Shown piece by piece: positions 62,801 through 64,000 of a stretch of DNA of 64,000 nt; position 1 is the stretch's first letter; every line of letters starts with the position of its first letter. The stretch spans positions 124,001-188,000 of the forward strand of contig NZ_JAHWDP010000004.1 of assembly GCF_019312585.1 (NCBI RefSeq), written 5' to 3'. The position numbers and the translations under genes were made by a program. The stretch comes from Halomarinibacterium sedimenti. Lineage in GTDB: Bacteria > Bacteroidota > Bacteroidia > Flavobacteriales > Flavobacteriaceae. The notes under the pieces were generated by a model, which saw only the letters and a list, made by a program, of their open reading frames with translations, was not told the DNA's origin and searched no databases.

Positions 62801-64000
62801 CGTCATCTGCAGCCCCTGCACTAATACCTATAAAAATTGACGAGCCATCATCCGTTCCATCACTATCACTTTTTCCGTCGGTGAGATCGTCAATTTTTTG
62901 AGCACCAGGAGTAATTAGTGTAGTGGGATTTGTCCAAGTAGCATTCCCCGTAGCATCAGAAGCTAATACAAATCCGGAAGCTTCATTACCATCTACAAAC
63001 TGCAAGGTTCCTACAACATCCAAAGTCGCTGAAGGGTCGTTATTGTTAATTCCTAAATTACCATTATGCTTAAGACGCATTCCTTCCACCATAGGTTCTG
63101 TGTTAATGGGACCATTGTGGATATAGAATCCAAGCCCAATATTATCTTCATCTGCACCGCTTTGAATAGATGCGATGGCAGCTCTTCTTCCATCACTTCT
63201 AGTGGTTGAAGCACCCCCAAAACCAATGGAGCCTCCAATTTGGTTTAACCCACCACTGTTACCTCCTTTAATAAATATACCGTCTTGTCCACTATTGGCA
63301 ACAGCAAGGTCGAATGGAGTAGTAATTCCTATTTGTAATGGACTTACAGGAGTATTTTCACCAATACCCACTGCATCATTTGCTCCATCTACACGTAGCA
63401 TGTTGGTTTCATTTGTGCTTTCTACCCTAAGACCTCCATTTCCTTCAATAATAACCGCTCCACTGTCTGCAGTAATGGTTCTTCCTGCTCCAGCGCCACC
63501 AAAATCATAGGCTTGGTCAAGTGTTCCGCCTCCTGAACTTGGAGTTGTAAAACTAATATTTCCTGCACCGTCGGTAGTCATGACTTGACCAGCAGTACCG
63601 TCTGCAGCAGGCATTAAATATCTGTTTGTAGTTCCCGTTCCTAATGAAGTCCTACCTAAGAAGTATCCAGCATAGCCAGCACCGTTTTGTACATCTGAAT
63701 AAACACCATAATGCGTTCCTCCGGCAGTAGTAGGAATTTCAATATATTCTCCATATTTGTCGCCAGAACCTGTTTCTGATAAGATTGTGTAAACACCATA
63801 TCTATCGCCAGAGCCACTATCTGAAATATTATTATACAAACCGTAAAAGTTGCCAGACAAACTGCCCCCAGTGATATCATGATTATCCACTCCGTAAAAA
63901 GTTGTAATGGAATTTCCCAATAGATTGGTTAGTCCAGAAGCTGTGGTTGCTACTCCCTGAAATCTATTTAATAAACCAAATGTCGAGGTTGAAGTTGAGT
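59856..64000 (-). CDS. Large modular surface protein with S74 chaperone, N-terminus cut by the right edge
   Basis: The frame is open at 64000, so at least 1381 residues belong to a longer protein. The C-terminus has a peptidase S74 intramolecular chaperone (SDQRLKKEIKSISG through PIFVEAIKELKDEV) and then a coiled coil. In S74 domains cleavage occurs before the Ser of the SDxR motif, whose codon here is at 60264-60266. Upstream are YadA-head-like repeats (AMGYISEASGWYSTAMGEG; NTAIGRQTLQNNSGGGNTAL) near 61770-61970 and 62460-62810, and a YGxxN repeat tract near 60640-61200. A module beginning TTDGxGxxxxxT recurs three times. Trimeric fibre assembly is expected. Such proteins occur both as phage tail fibres and as bacterial surface proteins; no phage gene is near. 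Confidence 0.88.
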   Translation of the reverse strand, partial: STSTSTFGLLNRFQGVATTASGLTNLLGNSITTFYGVDNHDITGGSLSGNFYGLYNNISDSGSGDRYGVYTILSETGSGDKYGEYIEIPTTAGGTHYGVYSDVQNGAGYAGYFLGRTSLGTGTTNRYLMPAADGTAGQVMTTDGAGNISFTTPSSGGGTLDQAYDFGGAGAGRTITADSGAVIIEGNGGLRVESTNETNMLRVDGANDAVGIGENTPVSPLQIGITTPFDLAVANSGQDGIFIKGGNSGGLNQIGGSIGFGGASTTRSDGRRAAIASIQSGADEDNIGLGFYIHNGPINTEPMVEGMRLKHNGNLGINNNDPSATLDVVGTLQFVDGNEASGFVLASDATGNATWTNPTTLITPGAQKIDDLTDGKSDSDGTDDGSSIFIGISAGAADDGTDKQNVAIGFQSFATGLGVFNTALGYEAMSNATAGNSNTAIGRQTLQNNSGGGNTALGNSALTSNTSGSSNTAIGNSALLFNTTGHGNVAVGLNAGRNISSGSDNVLIGRDTGPATSSVINDRLFIDNQSGLNPLIYGEFDNDIVRINGELQVDDPTGTGYSFPTTDGTSGQVLTTDGVGQLSFTTLTLTDTQNTLDQAYDEGGAGAGRTITADNGAVTINGQDGFMVTGGFGSGDIVSVTGIGTRMFFNPNKAAFRAGSVGSGGIYDPTAWDDANIGARSFAVNIGTIASASYSFASGVSTEASGYASTAMGYISEASGWYSTAMGEGTIATGSGEMAVGSYNKTGISRVFVVGNGTSDVNRSNAFEVFDSGVITFNEAYSFPTFDGSANQVLRTNGAGTVTWATLSGEATTASNGLSETGNDVRLGGTLSQITTIDQGNNNLRFDLTGNGGFMVLDNGTIEFIVEDSGDVGIGTNNPNYQLDVNESDNTKAIGVNIQKTDNTSTLNTAAMSVTKTASGTGSSSVITTFADGTGSGEQRGIYNILNGTGTGNKYGVKNELTSASNGLQYGMENNFSGGTSSVRYAIRNNFSAGTGTQLGMYNSFANNTSGADTGISNFFSGTNAAAKTGLSNIFAIASAGDQTGIVNSFGSTSNTNKVGGYTSFSSTTGGAMYGFQVDVTATGATNKYGIYVDFDTAVTGTNNYGVYSIVDNTDGWSGYFEGKNYVSDAIGINNPAPDGRLDIIHNSTGATSPHIMLTAQNANAGTRIVFDNAVETTNNWVLFARADDDVNGGTFNIFSSEAGTNVVRLDSDGKMGVMRNPATNTLEVEGDASKSTAGSWLANSDQRLKKEIKSISGETALDKIEKMRGVTYLWNDDKTGTKRPEGLQYGFIAQELMEVFPEKVTKDNLGFYQTAYGDYDPIFVEAIKELKDEVDTLSEENQKLKAQLSKYESLEARLSALEANNPSNNTSGITSEKKK

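Noticed and set aside
62137-63530. Repeated DNA that could be a CRISPR or insertion element
   Set aside because: The repeats are in frame within one protein and encode repeated domains; there are no regular spacers and no cas or transposase gene.
59856-64000. Prophage tail-fibre module
   Set aside because: S74 domains occur in phage fibres, but neighbours are polA, cyanophycin and cytochrome genes with no phage structural genes; the right edge leaves the question partly open.

Overview
The window is AT-rich chromosomal DNA from a member of the Bacteroidota, most likely a marine-type Flavobacteriaceae. The signs are a SusC/SusD pair, a metalloprotease with a type IX secretion (T9SS) C-terminal sorting domain, a PorT-like barrel, surface-lipoprotein export signals, 2-oxoglutarate dehydrogenase genes of flavobacterial type, almost no Shine-Dalgarno sequences, and repeated matches to the Bacteroidota promoter element TAnnTTTG. 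No insertion sequence, integrase, prophage module or CRISPR array was seen. Most of the window is core genome with accessory surface and storage genes between.

Left part (1-16 kb): a surface beta-helix lipoprotein cut by the left edge, dgt (dGTP hydrolysis), a secreted M36 protease, dxs (isoprenoid precursor synthesis), tadA (tRNA wobble editing), a cold-shock protein, a ClC transporter translationally coupled to a small membrane protein, aspS, and an isolated SusC/SusD nutrient-uptake pair. From 16 to 22.7 kb there is a complete efflux operon on the minus strand: TetR repressor, TolC-like channel, membrane-fusion adaptor and RND pump. An 8-bp inverted repeat overlaps the tetR promoter.

Middle (22.8-43 kb): a polyprenyl synthase, a small barrel protein, sucA-sucB, a two-component system with a tetratricopeptide histidine kinase, an unannotated 38-residue membrane peptide, a retropepsin-like protease divergent from tatD-ansA, tRNA-Ser(GGA), an ExbB/membrane protein/ExbD/ExbD energy-transducing operon followed by a PorT-like barrel, rpoN with a PAP2-like membrane protein, asnS, and an MMPL-type exporter.

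The 43-48 kb block is translational: rplM-rpsI, rpsB-tsf and pyrH-frr, with structured leaders before rpsB and pyrH. From 48 to 59 kb come a DUF5916 outer-membrane protein, a lipocalin-like lipoprotein, polA, and a compact cyanophycin locus. In that locus CphA makes the Asp-Arg polymer, CphB cuts it to beta-Asp-Arg, and an isoaspartyl peptidase releases the two amino acids. The right end holds a cytochrome c lipoprotein and a very long modular surface protein with YadA-like repeats and a C-terminal S74 (endosialidase-type) chaperone, open at the right edge.

Gene starts were moved inward where the longest open frame began with a non-ATG codon and a better ATG lay downstream. Function calls rest on motifs read by eye. 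No database search was possible.
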